64,000 nt of DNA from contig NZ_JADCKL010000011.1 of the NCBI RefSeq assembly GCF_014982975.1, forward strand, positions 33,405 through 97,404, in the 5' to 3' direction. Position numbers and translations under genes: made by a program. Shown here piece by piece: positions 1-8,463 of this stretch. Source of the DNA: Claveliimonas monacensis (GTDB lineage Bacteria > Bacillota > Clostridia > Lachnospirales > Lachnospiraceae). Within the stretch, counting starts at the first letter, position 1. Every line of letters begins with the position of its first letter. Below the pieces are notes generated by a model. The model saw only the letters and a list, made by a program, of their open reading frames with translations. It was not told the DNA's origin and made no database searches.

Positions 1-1007
1 CGTTAGAAATCCCGGAGGGCTATGAAAATGCCGGCAAAATTGTAGCGAATAGTAATTCTAAAGATGACACTTATTTTACAGAAGCAGGATTTGAACTGAT
101 AGAGGGAAGAGGTATTACTTCTGATGATAAAAATAAGGTGCTGATTCATGAAGATTTTGCTGCACGTAATAATTTGAGCATTGGCGATACCATAATGCTT
201 GGTGATGTTACAGAAAAAGATAGGATAATTGAAGCAACAGTAATAGGGATTTTTACGAATACAGAGGAACAGGATTCTCTTGGCGTTGCACCATCTTATG
301 ATTTGTATGACAATATTATATTTACCGATCTCTCTACAGCGTCATATTTATTATACGGGACAATTGGTAAAACAAATGTTGAATATGGAGACTTCTATGT
401 AGATGATCCGGATGAGCTTGACCGTATTATGAAAGAGGTACAGGAAATAGAAGATGTGACTTGGGAAAATTGCACATTAACAAGATATGATAATGATTAT
501 CAAAATGCGAAAGAGTCCTTAGCGGGATTACAGAATATTGTATTTATCGCTATTGTTGCAGTATTCCTATTAAGTTTGGCAGTACTATCTTTATTTCTGG
601 TTCTACGCTTACGTGGGCGTATCCATGAGACAGGAATATATCTGGCAATGGGGATTTCAAAGGGAGCAGTGCTTTTGCAGTATTTGCTAGAAGTGGTAAT
701 AATTGCGATTATTGCCCTTGTCCTTTCATATGGCGTAAGTTCAGCTATTGGAAATAAGATTGGGCACAGTTTATTTTCACAGGTGACGACAGAGACATAT
801 GAGACTGTAGAATTAAATGGAAATGAGCTAGAGAAAACGAATGAGCCGGAGGATTTGGGACTTTCCAAAGTGGAAGTGTCCGTATCAGCACAGGATTATC
901 AGATTGTTTGGGGACTGATGATGGGGATTTGTATTGTTTCCATAACATTAGCATCTTATCCGGTCCTGAAAATGAAACCGAAAAATATATTGTCGCAGAT
1001 GAGTTGA
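1..1007 (+). CDS. ABC transporter permease, FtsX/MacB family (5' end outside window)
   Basis: The reading frame is open from base 3 at the window edge, so the start lies upstream. The first ~150 visible residues are an extracellular MacB-like domain with the typical VLIHEDFAARNNLSIGD stretch. Three membrane segments follow: one after LQNIVFIAIVAVF, one around LLQYLLEVVIIAI, and one near the end around VWGLMMGICIVS, as in the FtsX C-terminal permease domain. A second extracellular loop separates the last two. The ATPase gene follows after 16 bases, so the two form a transporter pair. Substrate is unknown; beside an agr locus, peptide export or antimicrobial-peptide resistance is possible but is only inference. 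Confidence 0.9.
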   Translation, partial: LEIPEGYENAGKIVANSNSKDDTYFTEAGFELIEGRGITSDDKNKVLIHEDFAARNNLSIGDTIMLGDVTEKDRIIEATVIGIFTNTEEQDSLGVAPSYDLYDNIIFTDLSTASYLLYGTIGKTNVEYGDFYVDDPDELDRIMKEVQEIEDVTWENCTLTRYDNDYQNAKESLAGLQNIVFIAIVAVFLLSLAVLSLFLVLRLRGRIHETGIYLAMGISKGAVLLQYLLEVVIIAIIALVLSYGVSSAIGNKIGHSLFSQVTTETYETVELNGNELEKTNEPEDLGLSKVEVSVSAQDYQIVWGLMMGICIVSITLASYPVLKMKPKNILSQMS

Positions 1008-1023
1008 ACAGGAGGAATGACTT

Positions 1024-1656
1024 ATGAGCATAATGGAACTGAAAAATATTTGGTATGGATATGACAGTAGAAAGAAAGTCTTAAAAGGTATAAATCTGAT
1101 GCTGGAAGCAGGAAAGATGTATGCTATACTTGGACCATCTGGTTGCGGAAAGACAACACTGCTCTCACTCATGGGAGGATTAGACAGTCCATCTCAGGGG
1201 CAAGTTTTTTATGAAGGGCAGGATATTGAAAAGGAAGGGCTTTCCAACCACCGTAAAAAGAATGTGGCATTTATTTTTCAAAGTTATAACCTGATAGACT
1301 ATCTTACACCGAAAGAAAATGTGGCTCTTACCTGTAAGTTGCCCCCTGGGCCTGTACTTGAAAAGGTGGGGTTAACAGAGGAAGAGAGCAAAAGGAATGT
1401 TCTGAAGCTTTCTGGTGGACAGCAACAACGTGTAGCTATTGCAAGGGCTTTGGCGGCAGATGCCAGGATCATACTTGCCGATGAACCTACGGGAAATCTG
1501 GATGAAGAAACAGCAGAGGAAATCACAAGGATTCTAAAGGAATGTGCCCACCAGATGAATAAATGTGTTGTTGTCGTTACACACTCAAATGAGTTGGCAA
1601 AAGAAGCAGATGAAGTTTTCCGGCTTAAAAAGGGAGTCCTGATTCATGGAAAATAA
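1024..1656 (+). CDS. ABC transporter ATP-binding protein (LolD/MacB type)
   Basis: This 210-residue ATPase is full length for the family. Visible motifs in order are Walker A GPSGCGKTT near residue 38, the Q-loop in FIFQSYN, the ABC signature LSGGQQQR, Walker B ILADEPTGNLD and the switch His in VVTHSNE. It energises the FtsX-type permease that ends 16 bases upstream. The start ATG has AGGAGG about 8 bases before it. Its 3' end overlaps the next gene by 11 bases, suggesting translational coupling to the small ATPase-like protein downstream. Confidence 0.95.
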   Translation: MSIMELKNIWYGYDSRKKVLKGINLMLEAGKMYAILGPSGCGKTTLLSLMGGLDSPSQGQVFYEGQDIEKEGLSNHRKKNVAFIFQSYNLIDYLTPKENVALTCKLPPGPVLEKVGLTEEESKRNVLKLSGGQQQRVAIARALAADARIILADEPTGNLDEETAEEITRILKECAHQMNKCVVVVTHSNELAKEADEVFRLKKGVLIHGK

Positions 1657-2137
1657 GTTTGAGAGAGAGTTAACGAAAGATGTGCTGGTTAGCAATGAAC
1701 ACAACAGAGAAAATATCAATGCGAAGATGAATTATGATTTGTCATTGCTGACGAAAGAAGTTTTTGAGGAATTGGAATACGAAGCGGCAGCTTTGAAAAT
1801 TCCATTCTTAATTGATCGAGAGCAAGCCTTTGAGAAGTTGATCTATGGGAATATAGATATTTTACGAAAGTCAATCACAATTTTTATAAAAGTAGTTTTA
1901 CAGTTAGTAAGCAAGGAAGAAGCGGTCCATATCGCATCGAAAGAAAATTATATCAGTATTAGACTGCCAGAGAATAAGGTATTTTCCTCTCTTCTTCTAC
2001 GGCCAGAGACAGTGATTTCCAATATTCAGGAGTTGGCTGATTTCCGTAAAGCACTAAATTGTATTCGTGCTTCAAAGGGAGCGGTTGAAATGAATGATGG
2101 GAAAGATGAAATTAGGATTATGCTTCCAATATACTAG
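1646..2137 (+). CDS. small protein resembling a degenerate histidine-kinase ATPase domain
   Basis: I do not recognise a named family. The 163 residues can be laid against a GHKL ATPase domain: IYGNIDILRKSITIFIKVV sits where the GD..L..VL.NLL N-box region belongs, and the end, ALNCIRASKGAVEMNDG followed by IRIMLPIY, resembles the final helix and strand (xIxxxHGGxixxxSxxG xxFxxxLP). The N-box Asn and the glycine-rich lid motifs are absent, so ATP binding is unlikely. No dimerisation/phosphoacceptor or membrane segment is present. It overlaps the transporter ATPase gene and is followed after 12 bases by a similar protein. A role as a partner or decoy for the agr sensor kinase is speculation. Confidence 0.6.
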   Translation: MENKFERELTKDVLVSNEHNRENINAKMNYDLSLLTKEVFEELEYEAAALKIPFLIDREQAFEKLIYGNIDILRKSITIFIKVVLQLVSKEEAVHIASKENYISIRLPENKVFSSLLLRPETVISNIQELADFRKALNCIRASKGAVEMNDGKDEIRIMLPIY

Positions 2138-2149
2138 GAAAAGGGGAGA

Positions 2150-2725
2150 ATGAAGATGTATTGTGACAGTGCAAAAGCATTCCCAAATTATAAAAGTTTA
2201 TTAATTGATCAAAAAGGACTTAAATGCGACACATTTATAGGAAATAAAAAAGCAAGAACAGAAGGAATTATGAGCGAGAACTCGAAAATAATTAAATATA
2301 CGAGGAGTAGGCTGATTTGTGAGGACAGTAGCGCAAAGGAGGAAAAAATTGATTTAGATGATTTTAGTTTTGAGGTGGCATATATGTTTTCCGAACGACT
2401 AGAAAAGTCAGGATTATATGTGAAAATAGACTTTACTGACAAGGTTCTGCCAACTGTACGGGGTAATCAGGATCTTCTAAAAAAGATTTTTTCATCGGTT
2501 GCTGATCAATGTGTAAAAGAAGCTAAACCTAAAACGACAATTCATTTGTCTGTACAAAAAGGAAAGACTGGTTGCGTTTATGAAATTTCATACCAAAATA
2601 GAGACCTTAAAATGAAAAATAGTGGACAGATGAAGCAGTTTAAAACGGACTTGGAGAAATTTCAAGGGGTACTTTCAGTAAAGCGGGAAAAAGATACTCA
2701 AATAAGGATCGGTTTGAACGCATAG
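2150..2725 (+). CDS. second degenerate histidine-kinase-like ATPase-domain protein
   Basis: The 191-residue product carries a clearer kinase-like signature than its neighbour: IIKYTRSRL, then IDLDDFSFEVAYMFSERLEK, then VLPTVRGNQDLLKKIFSSVADQC, matching the usual order of a helix, D/DxxxLLxEV and PxxVxGDxxLLxxVLxNLxxNA. The N-box Asn is Asp or Gln and the G boxes are lost. It looks like the C-terminal half of a sensor kinase without kinase activity. It is the last gene of the ABC-transporter operon and is followed by a strong terminator. Confidence 0.6.
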   Translation: MKMYCDSAKAFPNYKSLLIDQKGLKCDTFIGNKKARTEGIMSENSKIIKYTRSRLICEDSSAKEEKIDLDDFSFEVAYMFSERLEKSGLYVKIDFTDKVLPTVRGNQDLLKKIFSSVADQCVKEAKPKTTIHLSVQKGKTGCVYEISYQNRDLKMKNSGQMKQFKTDLEKFQGVLSVKREKDTQIRIGLNA

Positions 2726-2731
2726 ATCGAT

Positions 2732-2777
2732 ATACCGGAGGCTTAGGTAATAAATCTGGACCTCCGGTATTCTTTTA
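2732..2777 (+). terminator. Rho-independent terminator, probably bidirectional
   Basis: ATACCGGAGG at 2732 pairs perfectly with CCTCCGGTAT ending at 2770, with a 19-base loop, followed by TCTTTT. It separates two convergent units, the transporter operon and the XRE gene on the minus strand; on the minus strand a short T-rich stretch also follows the stem. Confidence 0.85.
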
Positions 2778-3101
2778 CTCATTATATGAGTCTACAATTT
2801 TTTTCATAATAACAGCTAAAGCCTCACGTTTTGAGGGAGGACAGTTTTCTATGATGTGACTGAAAACTTGTTCAGATGATTTTTCACCACTTCCGAATAA
2901 GAGGTAATCTGTTGATACTTCTAATATTTGAGCTAGCATCATCAATTTATTTAAAGATACTCCACGTGAACCGCTTTCCACCTCATCCAGGAATCTCAAA
3001 GAGATATTTAACTTTTCTGCTAGATCCTTTTTGGACATAAAGAGTTTCTCTCTTTGTTCACGGATCCGTACTCCTACTGCTAATCGATCTAATGTATGCA
3101 T
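2775..3101 (-). CDS. XRE-family helix-turn-helix transcriptional regulator
   Basis: The 108-residue protein has an N-terminal HTH_3 domain (VGVRIREQREKLFMSKKDLA, then KLNISLRFLDEVESGSRGVS, then LAQILEVSTDYLLFG) and a short helical tail, IIENCPPSKREALAVIMKKI, typical of small Clostridia repressors. It is transcribed away from the agrD-agrB genes, with about 125 bases of shared upstream DNA that contain an inverted repeat (3177-3193). It probably represses itself and the small gene at 3229. Confidence 0.9.
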   Translation of the reverse strand: MHTLDRLAVGVRIREQREKLFMSKKDLAEKLNISLRFLDEVESGSRGVSLNKLMMLAQILEVSTDYLLFGSGEKSSEQVFSHIIENCPPSKREALAVIMKKIVDSYNE

Positions 3102-3176
3102 AAAACGCCTCCAATTTGTTTAATTATATTTAAGGTAGAGACATTCCGAAACGAACTTTAAGCATTGAATTTAAGA

Positions 3177-3193
3177 ACTATAAGAGTTATAGT
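3177..3193. promoter_or_regulatory. candidate operator between divergent XRE gene and gene at 3229
   Basis: ACTATAA-GAG-TTATAGT is a perfect 7-bp inverted repeat with a 3-base centre in the divergent intergenic region, 36 bases upstream of the ATG at 3229. It is a reasonable binding site for the XRE regulator encoded next door; that assignment is inference. Confidence 0.45.
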
Positions 3194-3228
3194 AAATAAA
3201 ATCGAGATTATAAAGGAGGAGGTATATA

Positions 3229-3573
3229 ATGCAAGATCACATGGGCAGTATGTTAGAAACTGAATTTCCCGATCATAAAATCCATTTTTTATATGACATA
3301 GCTAATATGAAAGCTTATCAAGATAAATACAAACAAAGTGCCCGGATAATCAGAACTCTGTTAATGGAGCTTTTAAAAAGCAATAATAGTGATAAAATAT
3401 ATGTTCGTTTGCATGGATATAAATCATGGCTGGTTATAAGGATTGCCTTGGAGGAAAAACCGGAGGAACAAATGGCTGACAAAATACGGGAAAAATGTAA
3501 AGAATTTAACCCCGAAATACTGTTCGATGTTTCGAAAAACAGTTGTGGCTTTGTCATTAAAATCTCCATTTAA
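3229..3573 (+). CDS. small protein with degenerate ATPase-domain look, upstream of agrD
   Basis: No family recognised with confidence. The 114 residues contain SARIIRTLLMELLKSNNSDKI followed by a YVRLHGYKSWLVIRI strand pair and a GFVIKISI end, which is the order seen in a minimal HATPase domain (xxxLLxELLxNxxKHxxA, then strands). Key ATP-binding residues are missing. It has a very strong ribosome site (AAAGGAGGAGG) and sits between the XRE regulator and agrD. With the proteins at 1646 and 2150 it makes three small kinase-like proteins around one agr locus. Confidence 0.55.
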   Translation: MQDHMGSMLETEFPDHKIHFLYDIANMKAYQDKYKQSARIIRTLLMELLKSNNSDKIYVRLHGYKSWLVIRIALEEKPEEQMADKIREKCKEFNPEILFDVSKNSCGFVIKISI

Positions 3574-3685
3574 TCGTCGTTTATACAAGAAACTCGTAGT
3601 TTGTCCATATCTATTGAATTTGTAATTACACATTCATATAATCGTTTTGTAAATATTATTGATGGATTGAAACGGAGGTTATCGT

Positions 3686-3844
3686 ATGAAGGTAAAAAAG
3701 ACAATTGCTGAAATGATTGCAAAGACATCTTATAAGGCAGCGGAAAAAAATGCTAACTCTGCATGTGTTTTTTTACATGGACAGCCGGAAATGCCGGAGT
3801 GTGTTAAAAAATTAAATAGAACAGAGAAAAGAGAGAGTGAGTAA
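3686..3844 (+). CDS. agrD: AgrD-type cyclic lactone autoinducer peptide precursor
   Basis: This 52-residue ORF starts MKVKKTIAEMIAKTSYKAAE and continues with NANSACVFLHGQPEMPECVKK. That is the standard AgrD layout: an amphipathic basic N-terminal helix, a short core with one Cys, then a conserved C-terminal recognition tail with two prolines and acidic/hydrophobic residues. The mature signal is probably a thiolactone closed on Cys27 with ring CVFLH and a short exocyclic tail. An extra Cys39 lies in the tail. GGAGG precedes the ATG. The last 8 bases overlap the GTG start of agrB in another frame, so translation is coupled. The order agrD-agrB is the reverse of staphylococcal agrBD. Confidence 0.9.
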   Translation: MKVKKTIAEMIAKTSYKAAEKNANSACVFLHGQPEMPECVKKLNRTEKRESE

Positions 3845-4406
3845 AAGAATCGCGGGGTTTCTAATTGAAGCAAATGTAATTAAAGAGGATGAGGCTGAGC
3901 TATATGAGTATGGGCTCAGTCTCATTGGTAAGAAAATTTCGCATATGCTTCTTATTTTACTTATCGGATGGATTGGCGGACAGTTATTGGGAATGATTTC
4001 TTTTTTGGCATCCTATATTTGCCTGCGGGAATATGCTGGGGGATATCATGCAAAAACCTCAAGATGCTGCTATTTGTGTACTGGAGTAGTTACACTGTCC
4101 GTATTGGTGATATTCTTTATATTTCGGCAGTTAAATGTTGGATGGATCTGTATATGTATGCTGATTAGTGGAGTCATCATATGGAGACAATCTCCACAGG
4201 AAACTCCTACAAAACCACTATCAGAGAAAGAAAAAGCACTTTACGGAAGAAAAGCTCGGTGCTACCTGATTTGCTTAGGAATCCTGTTCGGAATTAGTGT
4301 ATGCTTTTTTAGGGAAATTGCAGAGGGGATTGCCTGTGCCTGGATAGTTCAAATGTTCATGCTTATAATTGGAAGGTGCTTGGGAAAAAATATACGGAAT
4401 AGTTAA
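3837..4406 (+). CDS. agrB: AgrB family peptide-processing membrane endopeptidase
   Basis: AgrB cleaves AgrD at the membrane and forms the thiolactone ring. The 189-residue protein shows the AgrB signature REYAGGYHAKTSRCC with catalytic His71 and Cys77 or Cys78, flanked by hydrophobic segments (about 38-60, 80-97, 100-115, 140-156 and 160-178). The GTG start overlaps the agrD stop. It is followed by a terminator, so the regulator and kinase genes downstream probably depend on readthrough or their own promoter. Confidence 0.95.
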   Translation: MSKRIAGFLIEANVIKEDEAELYEYGLSLIGKKISHMLLILLIGWIGGQLLGMISFLASYICLREYAGGYHAKTSRCCYLCTGVVTLSVLVIFFIFRQLNVGWICICMLISGVIIWRQSPQETPTKPLSEKEKALYGRKARCYLICLGILFGISVCFFREIAEGIACAWIVQMFMLIIGRCLGKNIRNS

Positions 4407-4408
4407 GA

Positions 4409-4437
4409 AAAGAATCTGCTGAAAGGATTCTTTTTTT
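4409..4437 (+). terminator. Rho-independent terminator after agrB
   Basis: AAAGAATC and GATTCTTT pair around a 9-base loop and run into seven T residues. It lies between agrB and the response regulator gene. Confidence 0.8.
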
Positions 4438-4491
4438 ATTGTATGATTGATTAAGAAACACTAAGCGATAAAGAGATAGGAGGCATGCAGG

Positions 4492-5211
4492 ATGATAAAG
4501 ATTGCTGTATGTGATGATGAGAAACAGGTCCGTCTCAGGTTATTGACGATAATCCAACAATACTTCAATGAAAACAACCGGGAGGTCTGGGTTGCCGGCT
4601 TTAAAAAAGGTGAGGAACTTTTAAATGCAAAGACACGATTTGATATCATATTTTTGGATATTGAAATGCCGGAATTAAATGGCATAGAAACCGCAAAGAT
4701 TCTGCGTAAATGGGATGTTACTAGCAAGATTATATATGTGACCAACTATGATCGATATCAAAGGAAGGCATATGAGGTACATGCTTTTGATTATATAAGT
4801 AAACCGGTAAAAGACAAAAATATATATAAAGTACTGGATGATGCAGTCCGATATTTAGAAAATTCAACAGAAAAACAAAAATGTGTATTTGAAACGGAAG
4901 AGGGGATTGCGACAATAGAAATCGAGGATATCTATTATTTTGAATATTCTTCCAGAAGAGTGATTATCCATACTGCTAAGGGAAATTATAATGCAACTTA
5001 TAGTTTGAAAGAATTGTATGAAAAATTCAGCAAAAATAATTTTGAATCGCCACATAAAAGCTTCATTGTGAATTTGCTTTATGTTAAACGAATTAAAGGC
5101 TTTGATATTCTTCTGGAAAATGGAGATATCGTGCCTTTGGCGCAGAAACGGGCAGTAGAATTCAAAAATAAATTTAACGATTTCTTACAATCTACATTTG
5201 ACAGAATTTAG
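4492..5211 (+). CDS. LytTR-family response regulator (AgrA-like)
   Basis: Residues 1-120 form a receiver: acidic pocket CDDE at 7-10, phosphoacceptor Asp56 in IIFLDIEMP, and the conserved Lys in DYISKPVK. Residues ~135-235 form a LytTR DNA-binding domain (IYYFEYSSRRVIIHTAKG, then FIVNLLYVKRIKGFDI, then VPLAQKRAVEFKNKF). The sensor kinase follows after 11 bases. By analogy with AgrA it should activate agrD-agrB when the peptide accumulates. A good AGGAGG lies upstream of the ATG. Confidence 0.93.
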   Translation: MIKIAVCDDEKQVRLRLLTIIQQYFNENNREVWVAGFKKGEELLNAKTRFDIIFLDIEMPELNGIETAKILRKWDVTSKIIYVTNYDRYQRKAYEVHAFDYISKPVKDKNIYKVLDDAVRYLENSTEKQKCVFETEEGIATIEIEDIYYFEYSSRRVIIHTAKGNYNATYSLKELYEKFSKNNFESPHKSFIVNLLYVKRIKGFDILLENGDIVPLAQKRAVEFKNKFNDFLQSTFDRI

Positions 5212-5222
5212 GAGAGGGGGCA

Positions 5223-6530
5223 TTGTTTGTGGTGCATATGCTTCATTTTATCGGACTAATATGTTCTTGTTTTGTTACGGACTTTGTATTTTTCAGAATT
5301 ATGGATGCATTATATGAAAGGAAATTTCCAGATCGGAAAATAATTTATGTGCTTATTTTTCTAGTCTGTATTCCGATTCACGTGATGATTGCCTGCCTTT
5401 GCATACCAATTTTGAATTTGGGATACTCCATGGTCATTTTATGTGGCTTATCGTTTGCCCTATATAAGCCATGCGGAAAGAATATTTTAGTCAATTCGGC
5501 CGTCGTGATTATCTATTTAGCAATGATTGATATATCTGTAACAGCAGTATTTTCCTTTTTTGTAGACACCAGCACTTTCACTGCTTTAATGCAACCGAAA
5601 TTTTACCTTTTGTCTAGTGTAGGGAATGCCATTGTAGTAATCTGCACGAACAGTCTCCTGATTCAGGTGTTACAACATTATCAGATCAGCCGTATTTCTA
5701 AAGCACTGCATGCATATATGATCTTTTTAATGGTTTTTGAATTTGGGATTTTTCTGATGTTTCTGAAAAATGAGCCATATTCAGGAAGTAATTGGGAACT
5801 CTTACTTTTATGTATTGGCTTTCTTGTTTTGGATGCCGGTATCCTGTATTTATATCGTAAGATATCGGAACAGGCAAAGTATGAAAAAAAGAGTCTTTTA
5901 ATCGAGCAGCAGCAAGAGATGACGGCGAAGTATTATGAGGATCTGCAGGAAAATTATGAAAAGACACAGAAAATCCTCCATGACATGAAAAAACATTTGC
6001 AGACTATAAATGAACTAAAGCAACTTGATGAGGAAACACAAAAAGAATATCGGGAAGAGTTTTTGAAATCCATTGAAGATATTAGGTTACAATTTGTGTG
6101 CAGCGATAGGATCTTGTGCGCAATTATCTGGAATAAAATACAGATGTGCGAACGCAATGGGATTGACTTTGATGTTAGTATGCAAGATATTCTCTTTGAC
6201 TTTATGAATAAAACTGAAGTAACAGCACTTTTTGCAAATTTAATAGATAATGGTATTGAGGCTTGTCTTGCATCTGATAGAGAAAAAAAGGAGATTTTTC
6301 TACGAATACATAGCTTTAAAGAATATGTTGTGATCAAAATGAAAAATACGATTGGAACACCTCCGCAGATGAAAAATAATAGGTTTATTTCAACGAAACT
6401 AGGGCATTTAGGATTGGGAATGTCTATTATGGAAGAGATTGCAGAAAAGTATTGTGGGAATATAAACTGTGATTATTCTGAGGAATATTTTGAAACCAAA
6501 ATTATTTTGTTAGCTGGAAATAAAGAGTAA
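5223..6530 (+). CDS. GHKL sensor histidine kinase (AgrC-like)
   Basis: The first ~220 residues hold about six membrane segments, as in AgrC. The catalytic part has the phosphoacceptor helix QKILHDMKKHLQTINELK, the N box LFANLIDNGIEAC and the G box HLGLGMSIMEEIAEKYCGNI. It should sense the thiolactone peptide and phosphorylate the LytTR regulator encoded just upstream. The start is taken as TTG at 5223 because AGGAG lies 8 bases before it; GTG at 5229 and ATG at 5238 are possible but spaced worse. Confidence 0.92.
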   Translation: MFVVHMLHFIGLICSCFVTDFVFFRIMDALYERKFPDRKIIYVLIFLVCIPIHVMIACLCIPILNLGYSMVILCGLSFALYKPCGKNILVNSAVVIIYLAMIDISVTAVFSFFVDTSTFTALMQPKFYLLSSVGNAIVVICTNSLLIQVLQHYQISRISKALHAYMIFLMVFEFGIFLMFLKNEPYSGSNWELLLLCIGFLVLDAGILYLYRKISEQAKYEKKSLLIEQQQEMTAKYYEDLQENYEKTQKILHDMKKHLQTINELKQLDEETQKEYREEFLKSIEDIRLQFVCSDRILCAIIWNKIQMCERNGIDFDVSMQDILFDFMNKTEVTALFANLIDNGIEACLASDREKKEIFLRIHSFKEYVVIKMKNTIGTPPQMKNNRFISTKLGHLGLGMSIMEEIAEKYCGNINCDYSEEYFETKIILLAGNKE

Positions 6531-6595
6531 ACAGACTTAGGATGATAGGCAGAAAGCCATCTTTTACGGATGAAACATTTTTAGGAAAACATTAT

Positions 6596-7321
6596 ATGAA
6601 TAAAGGAATTTTAATTTTGACAGACCAAGAATCGAATACAAAAGGAACATTTGTATGGCAGCATATAGAGAATCTAAAAGATATAAACGCTTCTATTTTG
6701 GAAGCAAGAGTAGAAAAAGAATTTGATTTTCTTTTATGTATTCTTGAAGTGCCGGCAAGTGTTCAGGAAATACGGTGTTTCGCTCAATCTGTCAAGAAGT
6801 TCTATTCTTTTCCTATTTGTGTTTTTGAGAAGAACATTATTGAGAGTTACCCTGGAGAAAAAGGGGAGATCAAAGGAATGATTGACATTCTGATCAGAAG
6901 ATCATTTACACAAAAAGAATTCTTCCTTTTAATTGATCGGGTTCTTGACCTAGAGGGTGAAAAAGAAACAGTGTCAATAGAAAAAAAGGTAGAAACAATT
7001 GGAGAAAATGAGATCATTAGGATATATCCCTATAAAAGAGAACTATATATTGATGAGAATAGAGTCAATCTTACAAAAAAAGAATTCGATATTTTCTATT
7101 ATCTATTTCAAAAAAAAGGAGATGTAGTATCGCATAAAGAGCTATATGAAAGGGTTTGGAAACGGGAATATATTCATGATGATACAAATATTATGGCTCA
7201 TATCCACCGCTTAAGAGGAAAGGTAGAAAAAGACCCAAAGAAACCGAAATATATTTGCAATCAATATGGTGTAGGATATTATTTCGGCGGTTTATTCCAG
7301 GAAGCACTTCCGACTTTATAG
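6596..7321 (+). CDS. OmpR-type winged-helix regulator with pseudo-receiver half
   Basis: The C-terminal third is a Trans_reg_C winged helix (VNLTKKEFDIFYYLFQKKGD, then VSHKELYERVW, then IMAHIHRLRGKVE, ending in YICNQYGVGYYF). The N-terminal ~115 residues have a receiver-like pattern, but the strand that should end in Asp reads FDFLLCILEVP, with no phosphoacceptor; the acidic pocket is also absent. It may therefore act without phosphorylation. The start at 6596 is preferred because AGGAAAA lies 9 bases upstream; an in-frame ATG at 6542 lacks a usable ribosome site. It follows the AgrC-like kinase gene closely. Confidence 0.85.
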   Translation: MNKGILILTDQESNTKGTFVWQHIENLKDINASILEARVEKEFDFLLCILEVPASVQEIRCFAQSVKKFYSFPICVFEKNIIESYPGEKGEIKGMIDILIRRSFTQKEFFLLIDRVLDLEGEKETVSIEKKVETIGENEIIRIYPYKRELYIDENRVNLTKKEFDIFYYLFQKKGDVVSHKELYERVWKREYIHDDTNIMAHIHRLRGKVEKDPKKPKYICNQYGVGYYFGGLFQEALPTL

Positions 7322-7326
7322 AATGA

Positions 7327-7382
7327 CAAGAAATCTGTCTGAATTTGTATTACAAAATCTGTGTCAGAATTCTTGCTATTTT
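7327..7382 (+). terminator. terminator hairpin closing the signalling locus
   Basis: CAAGAAATCTG at 7327 pairs with CAGAATTCTTG ending at 7375 (one mismatch); an inner TTTGTA/ACAAA stem supports it, and CTATTTTT follows. It divides the agr region from the accessory block. Confidence 0.65.
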
Positions 7383-7467
7383 TAGTACAAGTTGTTATAT
7401 TCTATTTACAACCAATCTATAATAATGCTAAAATGGTGTTCAAATAGAATAAGGAGTGGTGTTTTCT

Positions 7468-8442
7468 ATGGAATCAAATTACAGAACAAGAGTAGTATCT
7501 ACAATACTAAGAGACACAGAGAAAGGAAGGTACGATTTTTCGCATCCACTGCAGAGACAGGAGGGGCAGTGGTCCAGATATATGCAATCATTGGAAATCG
7601 ACTCTCTGCTTAGGGAGTGGTCGATCAACCTGATCTATATCTGGAAAAAGGAAGATAAAAAATATGTGATTGAAGGCAAGCAGAGGATTACGAATCTGCT
7701 CAGATATAAACAGGACAAATTTTCATTATCCAAGAAGTTAAAGCCAGTGGAGATTGATGGAACCGTTTATGAGATTGCTGGAAAGAAGTTTTCTAAGTTG
7801 GATGAGGCTGTTCAGGAAAAATTAATGAATGCAGAGCTGCAGATGTTTGAGATGGCGAATTGTACTGAGGAAGAGGTCAGGGAGATGTTTCTGCGTCTCA
7901 ACAGCGGAAAACCGTTAAATAGAGCACAGAAGCTGGTAGGAATTATGGACTACAGTGTCAGCGAGAGTCTGCAGAAAATTATGCAGCATCCTTTCTGGGC
8001 TAAAACCGGGATTACAGCGGGGGATATTAAAACCGATAATATCCGAAAAGTAGCCTGCCAGATTTTAATGTTGGTTTCAGGATATGAATTTACCGCATTT
8101 GATCAGGGAAATATTGAGAAATATGTGGAAGAACTGAATACAGATGTGGATAGCAGCCTTGATTTGATTGACCATGTGGTTGAGGTTCTGGACCGGATGG
8201 ATGCAAAAATCGAAGGAAAGATTGATAAAATGAAGAAACTTTCCGTTCCAATGGCAGTTGGGGCGATGAATCTGGTCTTTGGAGATGAGGAGAAAGAAGA
8301 TGCTTATTTAGAGCGGATGCAAAATTTCTTCGCAGACTTTGAAAATCAGGAAGCATACCTGCAGTATTGCGGTAGAAGCACGAACACTGGAGAAAATGTC
8401 AAAGGTCGATGGGAAATCTTTACTAAAATGGCTTCTGTTTAA
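7468..8442 (+). CDS. DUF262 domain protein
   Basis: The protein has the DUF262 signature VIEGKQRITNLLRY and the later LRLNSGKPLNRAQK motif. DUF262 is a ParB-like nucleotide-hydrolysing domain that forms the N-terminal part of GmrSD-type modification-dependent restriction enzymes and also occurs alone, as here (324 residues, no HNH/DUF1524 half). A defence role is plausible but the nuclease half is missing. The ATG at 7468 is preceded by AAGGAG at 11 bases. It stands between two terminators and so is a single-gene unit. Confidence 0.8.
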   Translation: MESNYRTRVVSTILRDTEKGRYDFSHPLQRQEGQWSRYMQSLEIDSLLREWSINLIYIWKKEDKKYVIEGKQRITNLLRYKQDKFSLSKKLKPVEIDGTVYEIAGKKFSKLDEAVQEKLMNAELQMFEMANCTEEEVREMFLRLNSGKPLNRAQKLVGIMDYSVSESLQKIMQHPFWAKTGITAGDIKTDNIRKVACQILMLVSGYEFTAFDQGNIEKYVEELNTDVDSSLDLIDHVVEVLDRMDAKIEGKIDKMKKLSVPMAVGAMNLVFGDEEKEDAYLERMQNFFADFENQEAYLQYCGRSTNTGENVKGRWEIFTKMASV

Positions 8443-8463
8443 TAGGGATATGATGAAACATTT

